In this document: piece by piece, positions 5,667-5,869 of the stretch | Numbering within the stretch: the first letter of the stretch is position 1 | Layout: the number at the start of each line of letters is the position of its first letter | Source of the DNA: Burkholderiales bacterium | Lineage (GTDB): Bacteria > Pseudomonadota > Gammaproteobacteria > Burkholderiales > Burkholderiaceae_C | Assembly (NCBI GenBank): GCA_025354615.1 | Contig: JANXMO010000064.1 | Coordinates: forward strand, 1 to 5,869 | DNA length: 5,869 bases | Direction: 5' to 3' | Program-made: the position numbers and the translations under genes | The notes under the pieces: model-generated | What the model saw: only the letters and a program-made list of their open reading frames with translations | Told to the model about the DNA's origin: nothing | Database searches by the model: none

Positions 5667-5869
5667 TCAGGCTGCGAGACCGGTGTCTTCAACCGCACTT
5701 TGTGCACCGGCGTCAAAAAGCGTTTCGGCCGGCATGGCGGGCCGCTGCCATCGCTGGGCCCAACGCACGCCCGCGGTGTAGTCGCTGTTTTCTGCCATTG
5801 CAAACGCTGCTGTCACACCGACGGCTGCTGTCATGTCGGTGGTTGCAGCCGGAGGTGAATCAACCGCTG
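5667..5869 (-). CDS. C-terminal end of an unrecognised protein upstream of hrpB1 (partial)
   Basis: One minus-strand frame stays open from the window edge to a TGA at 5667-5669, giving at least 66 residues. The product is Ala-rich, with a tract AMAENSDYTAGVRWAQRWQR and the end ETLFDAGAQSAVEDTGLAA. Codon use is G+C-rich in third positions, like the neighbouring genes, which supports real coding. In-frame ATGs at 5834 and 5798 have no ribosome binding site, so this is more likely the tail of a longer gene starting outside the window than a 55-residue gene. It is oriented with hrpB1 and lies 93 bases before it, so it may belong to the same transcript. I do not recognise the family. In Xanthomonas the gene next to hrpB1 is hrcU, on the opposite strand, so the arrangement here differs. 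Confidence 0.55.
   Translation of the reverse strand, partial: AVDSPPAATTDMTAAVGVTAAFAMAENSDYTAGVRWAQRWQRPAMPAETLFDAGAQSAVEDTGLAA

Noticed and set aside
5851..5858. GGAGGTGA near the right edge on the plus strand, suggesting the start of a divergent hrcU
   Set aside because: No ATG or GTG at suitable spacing is visible before the window ends, and the same bases lie inside the open minus-strand frame upstream of hrpB1, so it may be coincidence.

Overview
This window looks like one edge of a plant-associated Hrp2-type (Xanthomonas/Ralstonia/Acidovorax-like) type III secretion (T3S) gene cluster. The high G+C coding sequence, the gene set and the protein character suggest a betaproteobacterium of the Burkholderiales, plausibly Comamonadaceae. 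The genus is an inference and cannot be fixed from this sequence alone.

Right half, minus strand, read from about 5870 down to 2516: the C-terminal end of an unrecognised gene (complement 5667..>5869) is followed by a tightly packed run, hrpB1, hrpB2, hrcJ (sctJ), hrpB4 (sctK-like) and hrpB5 (hrcL/sctL). The order matches the hrpB operon of Xanthomonas. hrpB2 and hrcJ overlap by one base, and hrpB4 and hrpB5 overlap by seven. Together they encode a periplasmic assembly protein, the inner rod, the inner-membrane ring lipoprotein, a sorting-platform adaptor and the ATPase stator. The ATPase gene hrcN normally follows hrpB5. Here it does not: hrpB5 ends at 2516 and is followed by about 160 bases without a recognisable gene, then by a convergent gene.

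Left half, plus strand: a glutathione S-transferase-like gene (1693..2352) converges on the hrp operon. Before it lies the most unusual gene of the window (220..1518). It encodes a 432-residue harpin-like protein with two copies of an amphipathic Leu/Gln helix followed by a Gln/Pro/Gly tail, a Gly-rich linker, and a C-terminal region that looks like a lysozyme or lytic transglycosylase domain. It is preceded by an AT-rich intergenic region and a strong ribosome binding site, and followed by a perfect 13-bp hairpin. Such a protein could both open peptidoglycan for the T3S apparatus and act as a secreted translocation helper.

Bases 1-34 may hold the last codons of another plus-strand gene. No tRNA, rRNA, CRISPR array or insertion sequence was seen, and no plant-inducible-promoter (PIP) box was found by eye upstream of hrpB1 or of the harpin gene.
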